NCBI RefSeq assembly: GCF_030757795.1
Contig: NZ_JAUQWH010000031.1
Location: 1-64,000 of the forward strand
Reading direction: 5' to 3'
DNA: 64,000 nt
From: Actinoplanes oryzae
GTDB lineage: Bacteria > Actinomycetota > Actinomycetes > Mycobacteriales > Micromonosporaceae
Part shown: positions 47,869-57,329 of the stretch, one piece after another
Layout: every line of letters starts with the position of its first letter
How positions within the stretch are numbered: position 1 is the first letter of the stretch
Notes under the pieces: model-generated
What the model was told of the DNA's origin: nothing
Seen by the model: only the letters and a program-made list of their open reading frames with translations
The model's database searches: none
Position numbers and translations under genes: made by a program

Positions 47869-50730
47869 TTAGTTTTGCGGAGGCACGTCACCTGTCCCGC
47901 TACCCCACGTGCGGCTGGGCGTTGCGGACAGTGTGTAGACGAGCTTGCCGCCCTGGGTGACCTTGTCGGCGGTCAGCCAGCCCTTGGTGGTCGACTTGCC
48001 GTCCACGGTCAGTTTCTGGACGTAGATCTCGTTGTCGGCCGTACGCGGGGCCTCGATCGTCAGGTCCTTGCCGCTGCCCAGGTGCACGACCGCGCGGGGG
48101 AAGAGCGGGCTGGTCAGGGCCAGCTCGGCGCGCGTCGGCACGGTCGGGTAGAGGCCCAGGGCCGAGAAGACGTACCAGGCGCTCATCGTGCCGGCGTCGT
48201 CGTTGCCGGGGATGCCGCCGGTGCCGGCGTTCCACTTCTGGTCGAGCACCGCCCGCACGGTCTCCTGCGTCTTGTACGCAGCCCCGAAGTAGTTGTAGAG
48301 GTAAGGCGTCTGGATGTCCGGCTCGTTGGTGGCGTCGTACTTGGTGCCGGTGGTGGCGCTGAGGTCGAACGAGCCGTCCGGCTTGCGGAAGAACGAGTCG
48401 AGCCGCTCGATCGCGACGTCGTTGCCGCCCATCTTCCGGGCGAGCGTCACCACGTCGGAGTAGACCATCCAGGTGTACTGGGCGCTGCTGCCCTCGACGA
48501 AGCCGGTGCCCGTGGCGGGGCTGAAGCCGCCCGCCCAGGTGCCGTCGCTGTACCGGTCCCGCATCCAGCCCTTGTGCAGGTCACCGTCGGGGACCGGGGT
48601 GGGCACGGCCGGGTCGGCCAGTTCGAGCTCGCCGAGCTGCACGATGTCCGCGCCGCTGTTGGCGGTCACGTCGAGGCGGTAGTAGGCGTACGGCTGGGGA
48701 GTGCTGATCTCGTACACCTTGGTCTGGCCGCGCTGCTCGAACGTCTCGCCGGACCGGGTGTCGATCGTGGTCCACGTCGTGCCGTCGGCCGAGCCCTGCA
48801 GCCGCCAGTCCCGCGGGTCGCGCTCGGGGACGTCGTTGCCGGAGGTCAGGGCGTACCGGGTGACGGTCAGTGGCGCGTCGGTCCGGGCCTGGATCCAGCC
48901 GGTGGTCGCGAAGGTGAGCCACTTGGTGCCCTTGTCGCCGTCGAAGGCCTGCGCCTTGCCCTCGTACGGGGCGTTCTCCGCGCTCGCCTGGATCTCGGTG
49001 ATCCGCTCGCGGATGTTGTGCGCCAGCCCCGGGTCGATCTGCGCCTCGGTGTCGAAGACGTTGCGCCAGTTGTGCGAGCGGTCCAGGAAGTCCGCGTACG
49101 TGTCGTCCTCGCCGAGCACCTGGGCCAGCTGGGCGATGCCGTAGTCGGCCGCGGCGTCCTCGAGCGTCTCGGCCGCGCCGCCCCAGCAGTGGCAGTTGTC
49201 GGCGGGGACGTAGCCCAGCTCGAGGTACCTGTCGAGGGACGGGCGCTGGCCGACGCACTCGACGTTGCAGCCGGCGTCGCTGGAGTCGTTGGCCGTCGGG
49301 ACGGTCGCCGCGTGCACCAGCGAGTCGAACGCGCCCTTGACGTCGAAGTCGCGCGCGCCGAAGGCGTACATGCCGGCGACGGCCGCGGCAGCCGGGTCGC
49401 CGGACATGACCGCGGTCTTGCCGTGCTGCAGCAGCCAGCGGTCCCATTCGCCGTCGCGCTGCGTGGCGTAGTTGAACAGGCTCTGCGCATAATCCGAGCC
49501 CACCCGCGGGTCGAGCATCGCGAGCAGCTGCACCTGGGCGCGGTAGACGTCCCAGCCGGAGAAAGTCCCGTACTGCGCCTTTTGTCCTGTGGACAACGTG
49601 TGGACAGCGTCGTCGGCGCCGTAGTAGCGGCCGTCCACGTCGCTGGTCAGCGTCGGCTCCAGCATCGAGTGGTAGAGCGCGGTGTAGAAGGTCGTCTTCT
49701 GCGCCTCGGTGCCGCCGCCGATGCCGATCTTCTTGAGCCGGGCCGACCACGCCGACCGGGCGCCGGCCTGGATCGCGGCGAACCCCAGCCGGTCGGGCGA
49801 CTCCGTGGCCAGGTTCTTCCGGGCGCCGTCCAGGCTCACGTACGAGATGGCGACGCGCATGGTCACGCTGGTCGTCCCGGGGGCGAAGGTCACGTACCCG
49901 CCGGAGCCCTTGTTGGCGTTGGGGCGACCGGTGCTGCTGTAGCCGCTGCCGCCCGTCGCGTCGGTGCTGCCCGGCGTGAGGGTCGTGTCGTGCCATGTGC
50001 CCGTGGCCGCGAACGGCTGGTCGAGCTGCGCGACGAAGTGCAGCGTGTAGTACGCGTGGGAGTTGTCGGTGCTCTGCGGCCCGCAGAAGTTGCCGGCGCT
50101 GACCGACCCCGTCACCGTACGGGTGGCCGGGTCGATGTGGACGGTGGCGTCCTCGCTGCCGGTCTCCGACAGGGACGTCCGGAACAGCAGGCTCGCGTCC
50201 TGCCCGGCCGGGAAGGTGAACTTGCCGAAGCCGGTCCGCGGCGTGGCCGTGACCTCGGCCCCGGCGCCGCTGTCGAGCCCGACCTTGTAGTAGCCGGGCT
50301 TGGCGACCTCGTTGGCGTGCGAGAAGGTGCTGGCGTAGACGGCGTCCGTCGCGTCGGCGGTCGGCGAGCTCGCGACGGCTCCGACGTGCGGCATGATCGG
50401 GATGTCGCCGTTCGCCCCCGAGCAGCCGACGCCGCTGAGGTGCGTAAGGCTCAGCCCGCGGATCCTGGTGGCGGTGTACTGGTAGCCGCCCGGCGCCGGC
50501 GTCGAGAGCTGGTTGCCGCGCGACGTCTGCGGGCTCCACGCCAGCATGCCGAAGGGCGTCACCGCGCCGGGATAGGTGTTGCCCAGGTTGGTCGAGCCGA
50601 TGAGCGGGTCGACGTAGGCCGCGGGCTCGGCGACGAGCGGCGGCAGGGGCGCGGCGGCCTGGGCGGCCGCGCCGATCGGGATGGTCAGCGCAACGCCCGC
50701 GAGGGCGGCGACGGTACGGCGTCCGAGCAT
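47869..50730 (-). CDS. Secreted GH92 alpha-mannosidase with internal discoidin-like domain
   Basis: A 953-residue glycoside hydrolase family 92 enzyme, which removes alpha-linked mannose (usually 1,2) with calcium. A signal peptide ends near residue 26 (AQAAA). N-terminal GH92 motifs (DPLIGSTNLGNTYPGAVTPFG; LSLTHLSGVGCSG) and C-terminal ones (NEPDIQTPYLYNYFG; GNDDAGTMSAWYVFSALGLY) flank an inserted F5/8C-like domain at about 595-730 (NAPYEGKAQAFDGDKGTKWL; YYRLDVTANSGADIVQLGEL). This insertion is known in actinobacterial GH92 proteins. It probably degrades fungal or yeast mannan. Confidence 0.93.
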   Translation of the reverse strand: MLGRRTVAALAGVALTIPIGAAAQAAAPLPPLVAEPAAYVDPLIGSTNLGNTYPGAVTPFGMLAWSPQTSRGNQLSTPAPGGYQYTATRIRGLSLTHLSGVGCSGANGDIPIMPHVGAVASSPTADATDAVYASTFSHANEVAKPGYYKVGLDSGAGAEVTATPRTGFGKFTFPAGQDASLLFRTSLSETGSEDATVHIDPATRTVTGSVSAGNFCGPQSTDNSHAYYTLHFVAQLDQPFAATGTWHDTTLTPGSTDATGGSGYSSTGRPNANKGSGGYVTFAPGTTSVTMRVAISYVSLDGARKNLATESPDRLGFAAIQAGARSAWSARLKKIGIGGGTEAQKTTFYTALYHSMLEPTLTSDVDGRYYGADDAVHTLSTGQKAQYGTFSGWDVYRAQVQLLAMLDPRVGSDYAQSLFNYATQRDGEWDRWLLQHGKTAVMSGDPAAAAVAGMYAFGARDFDVKGAFDSLVHAATVPTANDSSDAGCNVECVGQRPSLDRYLELGYVPADNCHCWGGAAETLEDAAADYGIAQLAQVLGEDDTYADFLDRSHNWRNVFDTEAQIDPGLAHNIRERITEIQASAENAPYEGKAQAFDGDKGTKWLTFATTGWIQARTDAPLTVTRYALTSGNDVPERDPRDWRLQGSADGTTWTTIDTRSGETFEQRGQTKVYEISTPQPYAYYRLDVTANSGADIVQLGELELADPAVPTPVPDGDLHKGWMRDRYSDGTWAGGFSPATGTGFVEGSSAQYTWMVYSDVVTLARKMGGNDVAIERLDSFFRKPDGSFDLSATTGTKYDATNEPDIQTPYLYNYFGAAYKTQETVRAVLDQKWNAGTGGIPGNDDAGTMSAWYVFSALGLYPTVPTRAELALTSPLFPRAVVHLGSGKDLTIEAPRTADNEIYVQKLTVDGKSTTKGWLTADKVTQGGKLVYTLSATPSRTWGSGTGDVPPQN

Positions 50731-50897
50731 GCGATCCCCTCAGCTGACATCGATGTCACACAATGTCCAAGGTCAGCTTCCATCGACTCCTCCCGATAAG
50801 TCAACCCGCGTGCAAGATCGCTGACTCGATGGGCGTTGAACTCTGGGCGCGCGAGATCCGTAACGCCTCCTGGAGTGTCCTGGAGGAGGGCTCGGTC

Positions 50898-52694
50898 TTG
50901 TCTGTCACATCGCTTCTCGACCGCTTTCGGCGGTCTCGCCCGTCGGAACCAGCTGGCGCAGCCGACAAATCGGACACTCCGCAGGTGGAGGCGGCGGATA
51001 AATCGGACAGGTCGGATGTGGCCGACGCGCCGGCGGCTCCCAGCCGTACCCGGAAAATCGCCGGCCACGTCCTCACCGTGAGCGCCTTCGTCCTGATCTT
51101 CGCCGCCCTGATCCTGCCCAACGTGGTCAGCCGGCTCGAGCGCCCGGGCACCTACCTCCGCCTCCCGGTCGAGGGCTTCGTCGCGATCGGGCTGCTCCTG
51201 CTGGTCCCCGGCGGCCGCGCCAAGCGCATCGTCGCGGGCGTCCTCGGCGCCGGCCTCGGCGTACTGACCGTCATGAAGATCACCGACATGGGCTTCTACA
51301 AGACGCTCGCGCGCCCCTTCGACCCGGTGCTCGACTGGGTGCTGCTCGACGACGCGGAGTCGTTCCTCAAGGACTCGATCGGCCAGGCCGGCGCGATCGC
51401 TGCCGCGGTCGCCCTCGTGCTGCTGATCGTCGCGATTCTCGCCCTGATGACGCTCGCCGCGATGCGCGTCGCCAAGGTCGGCGTACGCCACCGGCGCACC
51501 ACGGCGCTCACGGCCGTCAGCGGCACGGCGGTGTGGGTGGTCCTGCTGCTGCTCGGCGTGCAGGGGCTCAACAACTTCCCGATCGCGGCGCGCAGCGGCT
51601 ACACGTACGCGTGGGACCGGGCGCACATGGTCAAGAAGGGCCTCGCCGACGAGCGCTCGTTCGCCCGTGAGGTGCAGGTCGACGCGTACGCGAACACGCC
51701 CGCCGACCAGCTGCTCACGTCGCTCAAGGGCAAGGACGTGATGGTGACGTTCGTGGAGAGCTACGGGCGGTCGGCGGTGCAGGATCCGACCCTGAACACC
51801 GGCGTCGTGCCGGTGCTCGACAAGGGCACGGCGGAGCTCGCCGCGGCCGGATACTCCGCGAAGAGCGGCTGGCTGACCTCGCCCACCTTCGGCGGCGGCA
51901 GCTGGCTGGCCCACTCGACGCTGCTGTCGGGGCTGTGGATCAACAACCAGCAGCGCTACCGCAACCTGACCTCCAGCGACCGGCTGACGCTGACCAGCCT
52001 GTTCCGCAAGGCGAACTGGGACACGATGAGCGTCATGCCGGGCGCCACGCGGGCCTGGCCGGAGGGCAACTTCTACGGCTACAACCGGGTCTTCGACTCG
52101 CGGAACACCGGGTACGCCGGCCCGAACTTCAGCTGGCAGCCGCAGCCCGACCAGTACACGCTCTCGTGGTTCGAGAAGAACGTGCACTCGCCGGCGCACC
52201 AGCCGTACTTCGTCGAGATGCCGCTGGTCTCCAGCCACACGCCGTGGGCCCCGCTGCCCTCCTTCATCGACTGGGACCAGGTCGGCGACGGCTCGATCTA
52301 CGAGCGGCTGCAGCGCGACGGCAAGTCGCCCAAGTCGGTGTGGGCGGACCCGGCCAAGGTGCGGCACGAGTACGCCCGCTCGATCCAGTACACGCTGACC
52401 ACGGTCTTCTCGTGGCTGGAGAAGTACGGCGACGACAACACCGTGATGGTCCTGCTCGGCGACCACCAGCCCAGCCCGCTGGTCGTCGGCGACGGCGCCA
52501 GCCACGACGTGCCGATCACCATCCTGGCCAAGGACAAGACGGTGCTCGACAAGATCGCCGACTGGAACTGGACCGACGGCACGCGTCCCGCCCCGGCCGC
52601 CCCGGTCTGGCCGATGAACGAGTTCCGGGACAAGTTCCTGGCGGCGTACGGTCCGGACGCCGGCCTCAGTCACGCGATCGCGCCGCCTCGCTGA
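50898..52694 (+). CDS. LTA-synthase/sulfatase-like membrane phosphotransferase
   Basis: A 598-residue enzyme with about four or five N-terminal helices and an extracellular sulfatase-superfamily domain (about 300-590). Metal and catalytic motifs are VTFVESYGRSA, PTFGGGSWLAHSTLLSG (likely nucleophile Ser/Thr) and LLGDHQPSP. It resembles lipoteichoic-acid synthases and phosphoethanolamine transferases and probably transfers a phospho-group onto an envelope polymer. I chose the TTG at 50898, 8 nt after GGAGGAGG; the frame is open to 50763 but without a good ribosome binding site. It overlaps the convergent lipoprotein gene by 29 bp. Confidence 0.82.
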   Translation: MSVTSLLDRFRRSRPSEPAGAADKSDTPQVEAADKSDRSDVADAPAAPSRTRKIAGHVLTVSAFVLIFAALILPNVVSRLERPGTYLRLPVEGFVAIGLLLLVPGGRAKRIVAGVLGAGLGVLTVMKITDMGFYKTLARPFDPVLDWVLLDDAESFLKDSIGQAGAIAAAVALVLLIVAILALMTLAAMRVAKVGVRHRRTTALTAVSGTAVWVVLLLLGVQGLNNFPIAARSGYTYAWDRAHMVKKGLADERSFAREVQVDAYANTPADQLLTSLKGKDVMVTFVESYGRSAVQDPTLNTGVVPVLDKGTAELAAAGYSAKSGWLTSPTFGGGSWLAHSTLLSGLWINNQQRYRNLTSSDRLTLTSLFRKANWDTMSVMPGATRAWPEGNFYGYNRVFDSRNTGYAGPNFSWQPQPDQYTLSWFEKNVHSPAHQPYFVEMPLVSSHTPWAPLPSFIDWDQVGDGSIYERLQRDGKSPKSVWADPAKVRHEYARSIQYTLTTVFSWLEKYGDDNTVMVLLGDHQPSPLVVGDGASHDVPITILAKDKTVLDKIADWNWTDGTRPAPAAPVWPMNEFRDKFLAAYGPDAGLSHAIAPPR

Positions 52695-53232
52695 AGGCCT
52701 GCCGCTGACACTCCTTGATGCCGGCGGAATCCCAGTCGCCGTTCGGCCCGACCCGTTCGAGGCCGAACAAGCCGGTGGCCGGGTCCAGGGGGGTGAGGTC
52801 GTACCCCTTCTGCTCGGCGCAGTCGTGGAAGATCCGCTGCTTGTCCTTGAAGGCCGGCAGGTCCTTGCGCATCTCCCGGTCGGTGAAGTCCTCCGGCTCC
52901 TTGCTCCGGCAGGCCGCCTTGGCGGCCTGCCACCGGGCATCGTTCGCCTTCTCCCGGCCCACGGCCCAGCGCTTGGTGTATCTCGCCGTCGTCCCGTCCT
53001 CGGTGGTCAGGCAGGTGGTCCAGATGGCGACCAGCCGATCCTGCTCGGCCTGGGAGGTGTCCGGCCGGATCAGCGGGCGCAGGTCCTCGGGATCGGTGGA
53101 GGCACTGGCCCGGACGGGACTGCTCTGGAGGGTTGCCACCTGCGGTGTGGTGGCCTCCGGGGAGGAGCCGCAGCCCAGGAGGGTGCCGGTCACGAGCACG
53201 GTGAGGGCGGGAAGCCGCACAAGACGTCGCAT
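52666..53232 (-). CDS. Putative lipoprotein of unknown function
   Basis: A 188-residue protein with a lipoprotein signal (MRRLVRLPALTVLVTGTLLG, Cys21). The mature part is hydrophilic and contains four Cys residues (TTCLT, AACRS, HDCAE, KECQRQ) that could form disulfides. No domain is recognised. TACGGT lies 7 nt before an in-frame GTG at 53235, so a leaderless start there is also possible. It is divergent from the two-component system and might be its target. Confidence 0.7.
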   Translation of the reverse strand: MRRLVRLPALTVLVTGTLLGCGSSPEATTPQVATLQSSPVRASASTDPEDLRPLIRPDTSQAEQDRLVAIWTTCLTTEDGTTARYTKRWAVGREKANDARWQAAKAACRSKEPEDFTDREMRKDLPAFKDKQRIFHDCAEQKGYDLTPLDPATGLFGLERVGPNGDWDSAGIKECQRQAFSEAARSRD

Positions 53233-53333
53233 CACGGCAGCGACCGTAGGCACCGAATGTCGGGATCCTGTCGGGTCGCGGCCGGGATTGTGGGGTTCTT
53301 GTCAGGCTTCCCGCCGCGGTGTTCCGGGCGACC

Positions 53334-53339
53334 TATAGT
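53334..53339 (+). promoter_or_regulatory. -10 element of leaderless response regulator gene
   Basis: TATAGT ends exactly 6 nt before the GTG at 53346, giving a leaderless mRNA. It is a near-consensus -10 in a very GC-rich context. Confidence 0.65.
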
Positions 53340-53345
53340 CGTCGC

Positions 53346-54038
53346 GTGCCCGCCTCGATCGTGATCGCGGAGGACGACCGCAACCAGGCCGAGCTCCTCC
53401 GCCGCTACCTGGTGGCCGGCGGTCATCGGGTCAGCGTGGCGCACGACGGCCAGGCCGCGCTCGATCTGGCCCGCGCGCAGCGACCGGACCTGCTCGTGCT
53501 CGATGTGATGATGCCGCGCCTGGACGGCCACACGGTCTGCCGGGTGCTGCGCGCCGAGTCGCCGATGCTCATCCTCATGCTGACCGCGCGCAGCACCGAG
53601 GACGACCTGCTGCTGGGTCTGGACATCGGCGCCGACGACTATCTGACCAAGCCCTACAGCCCGCGCGAGCTGACGGCACGGGTGCGCACGCTGTTGCGTC
53701 GCGCCGGCCCTTCCGGTCGTACGCCGGGAGCCGTCCTGCGGGCCGGTCCGCTGGCGGTGGACCAGGCCCGGCACCGTGTCGAGCTGGACGGCGTGGTGGT
53801 CGAGTGCACGCCCGCCGAGTTCGCCATCCTGGCCGCGCTGGCCGCCCAGCCCGGCCGGGTCTTCACCCGCACGCAGCTGCTCGAACACACCAACGGCATC
53901 GACCGCGACGTGACCGCCCGGGCCATCGACACCCACGTCATGAACCTGCGCCGCAAGATCGAGCCGAATCCGCGGCGCCCGGCGTACCTGGTCACCGTGT
54001 ACGGCATCGGCTACAAGCTCAGCGATGCCGGTCGCTAG
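53346..54038 (+). CDS. OmpR-family response regulator (BaeR-like)
   Basis: A 230-residue response regulator. The receiver domain (1-115) has the acidic pocket EDD, phospho-acceptor Asp in LLVLDVMMPRLDG near residue 50, the conserved Thr in LMLTAR and Lys in YLTKPYSPRE. The C-terminal winged helix (about 130-228) matches the OmpR/PhoB type (LTPAEFAILAAL-like; VMNLRRKIEPNPRRP, VYGIGYKL). It overlaps the histidine kinase gene by 14 bp. Confidence 0.93.
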   Translation: MPASIVIAEDDRNQAELLRRYLVAGGHRVSVAHDGQAALDLARAQRPDLLVLDVMMPRLDGHTVCRVLRAESPMLILMLTARSTEDDLLLGLDIGADDYLTKPYSPRELTARVRTLLRRAGPSGRTPGAVLRAGPLAVDQARHRVELDGVVVECTPAEFAILAALAAQPGRVFTRTQLLEHTNGIDRDVTARAIDTHVMNLRRKIEPNPRRPAYLVTVYGIGYKLSDAGR

Positions 54039-55800
54039 GGTCCCGCTGCGCCGGAGCCTGGTGCTCCGCCTGCTCGCCACCTCCCTGGCGATCGCGGTGA
54101 GCGCGATCGCCGCCACCGCGTGGCTCACCTTCCGCAGCACCGACCGGGCCATCCGGCGGGAGCAGGGCCAGGCGCTGTCCGCCTCCACCCGCACCTACGA
54201 CGAGCTCCTCGGCTACGCGGCCACCCATCCCGACTGGTCGGGTGCCGGCCCGCTGGTCACCCGGCTGGGTCGCGACCTCCGGCAGCGGGTCACGCTGACC
54301 GGGGCGGACGGCACGCCGCTCGCGGACTCGGCGCCCGGCGCCCCGCTCGCCGTCGCCCCCACCGCCACGGTCGATCCGCTGCACGTCGACGGGTCGCTCA
54401 CCGGCCGGGACGGCACCGGCATCGACCCGCGCGCCGCCGGCCCGTATCGGCTGCCCGCCGTCGAGGCCGACCGCCTGCGTGCCCTCGCCGGCCAGGTCCG
54501 CGACTGCCTCACCGGTCTGGATCTCACGGCGCGGGTCGTCGTCGCCCCGAGCGGCCGGCCCCGCGTCCAGGTCGACAACGCGGACCCGAAAGGCGGGGCG
54601 GTCCTCTGCACGCGGACGGAGCTGATCCTGCCCACCCCGACGGAGGAGCCGTTGCTGACAGCGCTCGCCACGGCGACCAGCGCCTGCCTCGGCGTGCCCG
54701 GCGTGGTGCAGACCATCGAGCCCACGACCTTCACGGCCCTGGTCGAAGGCGAGAAGAAGCCGGCCCGGACCGCGGTCGACAGCTGCCTGCTGCAGAGTCG
54801 CCGCGACCAGCTGGAGCCGTACGTGGCCCCGGCCGCCCGCCTCTACCTCACCTCGCTCGACACCGGGGGCCCGGGCCCGGCCGTGAACCTGTCCCGGTCG
54901 AACCTGGTGCGCATCTTCGGCGTCACCGGGCTCGTGCTGGCAGCCGCCATCGTGGTCACCGTGCTCGTCGGCAGCCGCCTGGTGCGCCCGTTGCGCGCTC
55001 TCGCCGAGGCCGCCTACCACCCGGACGCCCGGCCGCACCGGGTCCCGGTCTCGACCCGGGACGAGATCGGCCGGCTGGCCATCGCCTTCAACGCCCTCGC
55101 CGATCGGCGCGAACAGCTGGAGGGCCAGCGCCAGGCGATGGTCAGCGACGTGGCCCACGAACTGCGCTCCCCGCTCACCAACATCCGCAGCTGGCTGGAG
55201 GGCGCCCAGGACGGCCTGGTGCCGCTCGAGCCGGAGCTGCTCGATCTGCTGCTCGCCGAAGCGGTGCTGCTCCAGCACATCATCGACGACCTGCGCGATC
55301 TGGCCGCCGCCGACGCCGGAAGCCTGCGCCTGCACCCCGAGCCGGCCTACGTCAACGACGTGCTGGCGCAGGCGGTCGACGCCCACCGGGAGGCGGCCAA
55401 GACCGCCGAGGTACGCCTGGAGCACGCGCCCCGAGGCGACCCGCAGGTCGTGGTCGACCCGCAGCGGCTGCGTCAGCTGCTCGGCAACCTGCTCACCAAC
55501 GCCATCCGGCACACGCCGCCGGCGGGCACGGTCACGCTCCGCTCCGCCGCGGACCACGAGCGCCTGGAGATCACCGTGGCGGACACGGGCGAGGGCATCG
55601 CCCCGGACGACCTTCCCCGCGTCTTCGACCGGTTCTGGCGGGCCGACTCGTCCCGCAGCCGGGAGACCGGCGGCAGCGGCCTGGGCCTGTCCATCGTGCG
55701 GCGTCTCGTCGAGGCGCACGGAGGCACGGTGACAGTCGCCAGCCGTCCCGGCGCCGGCACCACCTTCACGGTGCGGCTCCCGATCCACCCCGCCGAGTGA
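54025..55800 (+). CDS. Two-component sensor histidine kinase (BaeS-like)
   Basis: A 591-residue sensor kinase. An N-terminal helix, a large extracytoplasmic sensor domain (about 45-285) with Cys pairs, and a second helix (about 290-315) are followed by HAMP, the HisKA motif SDVAHELRSPLTNIR near residue 375 and the HATPase domain (NLLTNAIRHTP; ADTGEGIAPDDLPRVFDRFW; GGSGLGLSIV). It phosphorylates the co-encoded regulator. The sensor domain resembles no specific family to my eye, so the signal is unknown. Confidence 0.92.
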   Translation: MPVARVPLRRSLVLRLLATSLAIAVSAIAATAWLTFRSTDRAIRREQGQALSASTRTYDELLGYAATHPDWSGAGPLVTRLGRDLRQRVTLTGADGTPLADSAPGAPLAVAPTATVDPLHVDGSLTGRDGTGIDPRAAGPYRLPAVEADRLRALAGQVRDCLTGLDLTARVVVAPSGRPRVQVDNADPKGGAVLCTRTELILPTPTEEPLLTALATATSACLGVPGVVQTIEPTTFTALVEGEKKPARTAVDSCLLQSRRDQLEPYVAPAARLYLTSLDTGGPGPAVNLSRSNLVRIFGVTGLVLAAAIVVTVLVGSRLVRPLRALAEAAYHPDARPHRVPVSTRDEIGRLAIAFNALADRREQLEGQRQAMVSDVAHELRSPLTNIRSWLEGAQDGLVPLEPELLDLLLAEAVLLQHIIDDLRDLAAADAGSLRLHPEPAYVNDVLAQAVDAHREAAKTAEVRLEHAPRGDPQVVVDPQRLRQLLGNLLTNAIRHTPPAGTVTLRSAADHERLEITVADTGEGIAPDDLPRVFDRFWRADSSRSRETGGSGLGLSIVRRLVEAHGGTVTVASRPGAGTTFTVRLPIHPAE

Positions 55801-55815
55801 GCCTCCCGCCCCTGG

Positions 55816-56703
55816 TCAGGGCACCAGCACGATCTTCCCGCGGGCGTGGCCGCTCTCGCTCAACCGGTGCGCGGCGGCCGCGTCCTCCAGGGCGAAGACC
55901 CCGGCCAGGGGTACGGTCAGCCGCCCCCGGTCCGCGAGCGCGGCGGCCGTGTGCAGCCCGTGCCAGGCGGGCGGATCCGCGTTCGGGCCGGCCGAGGTGG
56001 ACAGGTGGGCGCCCGCGCCGACGTCCGCCACGGTCACCACCCGGCCGGCGATCGCCAGCAGGTCGGGAAGGGACCCTGAGCCGGCACAGTCGAGCGCCGC
56101 GTCCACCCCGGTGACCCGGTCGGCGAGGCCGGGGCCGTACGTGGTGGGGACTGCTCCGAGGGTGGCCAGGAAGGCGTGGTTGCGCTCGGAGGCCGTACCG
56201 ATGACCCGGGCGCCGCGGGCGACCGCGAGCTGGACGGCCAGGGTGCCCACCCCGCCGGCGGCCCCCTCGACGAGCAGGGTGGTCCCGGCGCCCACGGCGA
56301 GCCGGTCCAGCACCCGGGTCGCGGTCTCCAGGTTGCCCGCCGCGCCGCCCGCCTGCGCCCAGCTCCACGACTCCGGCTTCGCCGCCCACGCCACGAGCAC
56401 GGCGAACTCGGCGTTCGCCCCGCCCAGCCGCGCGATGTCGGTGGCGCCGAAGACCTCGTCACCCGGCGCGACGCCGGTCACGCCGGGCCCGATCTGGTCC
56501 ACGATCCCGGCGGCGTCGAAGCCGAGCAGCCGGGGCAGCGGCAGGCCCGGCAGGAGGCCGGCGCGGATCTTCCAGTCGGCCGGGGTGACACCCGAGGCCC
56601 GGACGGCGATCCGGAGCTGCCCCGGGCCGGGATGCGGCTCGGGCACCTCGGCGACCTCCAGCACGTCGGGGGGCCCGAAGGCGGTGATACGGAGTGCTCG
56701 CAT
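55816..56703 (-). CDS. NADPH:quinone-oxidoreductase-type zinc-independent MDR protein
   Basis: A 295-residue medium-chain reductase of the quinone-oxidoreductase group. The N-terminal GroES-like part has ASGVTPADWKIRAG and GFDAAGIVDQIGPGV; the cofactor site is LLVEGAAGGVGTLAVQLA near residue 150. No zinc-ligand Cys are present. It likely reduces quinones or alpha,beta-unsaturated carbonyls with NADPH. It is divergent from a TetR regulator, with a shared operator between them. Confidence 0.9.
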   Translation of the reverse strand: MRALRITAFGPPDVLEVAEVPEPHPGPGQLRIAVRASGVTPADWKIRAGLLPGLPLPRLLGFDAAGIVDQIGPGVTGVAPGDEVFGATDIARLGGANAEFAVLVAWAAKPESWSWAQAGGAAGNLETATRVLDRLAVGAGTTLLVEGAAGGVGTLAVQLAVARGARVIGTASERNHAFLATLGAVPTTYGPGLADRVTGVDAALDCAGSGSLPDLLAIAGRVVTVADVGAGAHLSTSAGPNADPPAWHGLHTAAALADRGRLTVPLAGVFALEDAAAAHRLSESGHARGKIVLVP

Positions 56704-56714
56704 GGCGCCGGACG

Positions 56715-56746
56715 TTAGCGGAACACCCCGTCCGTTTGGCTAAAGT
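56715..56746. promoter_or_regulatory. TetR operator and leaderless -10
   Basis: TTAGCGGAAC (56715-56724) and GTTTGGCTAA (56734-56743) form an imperfect palindrome, and TAAAGT (56741-56746) overlaps its right arm and ends 7 nt before the TetR GTG. The site lies between the divergent oxidoreductase and TetR genes, so TetR probably represses both itself and the oxidoreductase. Confidence 0.6.
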
Positions 56747-56753
56747 GAGACGC

Positions 56754-57329
56754 GTGACCACCTCATTGCCTCAGCCGCTGCGCTCGGACGCCCGGGACAA
56801 CCGGGAGCGCATCCTCGAGGCGGCCCGCGACATCTTCGCCCGGGAGGGCCTGGACGTGCCGATGCGCGAGATCGCCCGCCGCGCCGGCGTGGGCCCGGCC
56901 ACCCTCTACCGCCGGTTCCCGACGAAGGAGGCGCTGGTCACCGAGGCCTTCGCCGAGCGGATGGCGGCCTGCACGGCCATCGTCGAGGCCGGGCTCGCCG
57001 ACCCCGACCCGTGGCGCGGCCTGAGCCGGGTCATAGAGCAGGTGTGCCAGCTGCACGCCCAGGACCGCGGCTTCACGGCGGCCTTCATGGCCGAGTTCCC
57101 GAAGGCGATCGACTTCGCGGCGTCCCGGGAGCGCTCGCTGCGCCTGGTCGCCGAGCTGCTGCGCCGTGCGAAGGCCGCCGGCCAGGTGCGCCCCGATCTC
57201 GAGCTGCCCGACATCATGCTGGTCATCATGGCCAACGGCGGCCTCCGCGCGACCAGCCCCGCGGCGTCGGCGGCCGCCTCCCGCCGCTTCGCGAGCCTGA
57301 TCCTCGACTCCTTCCGGGCGCCTGGCTAG
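56754..57329 (+). CDS. TetR-family transcriptional regulator
   Basis: A 191-residue TetR regulator with the helix-turn-helix in residues about 12-60 (NRERILEAARDIFAREGLDV; RRAGVGPATLYRRFPTKEAL) and a TetR_C-type helical domain. The GTG at 56754 is leaderless by promoter position. It is likely the repressor of the divergent quinone oxidoreductase. Its stop overlaps the stop of the glycosyltransferase by 4 bp. Confidence 0.9.
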   Translation: MTTSLPQPLRSDARDNRERILEAARDIFAREGLDVPMREIARRAGVGPATLYRRFPTKEALVTEAFAERMAACTAIVEAGLADPDPWRGLSRVIEQVCQLHAQDRGFTAAFMAEFPKAIDFAASRERSLRLVAELLRRAKAAGQVRPDLELPDIMLVIMANGGLRATSPAASAAASRRFASLILDSFRAPG

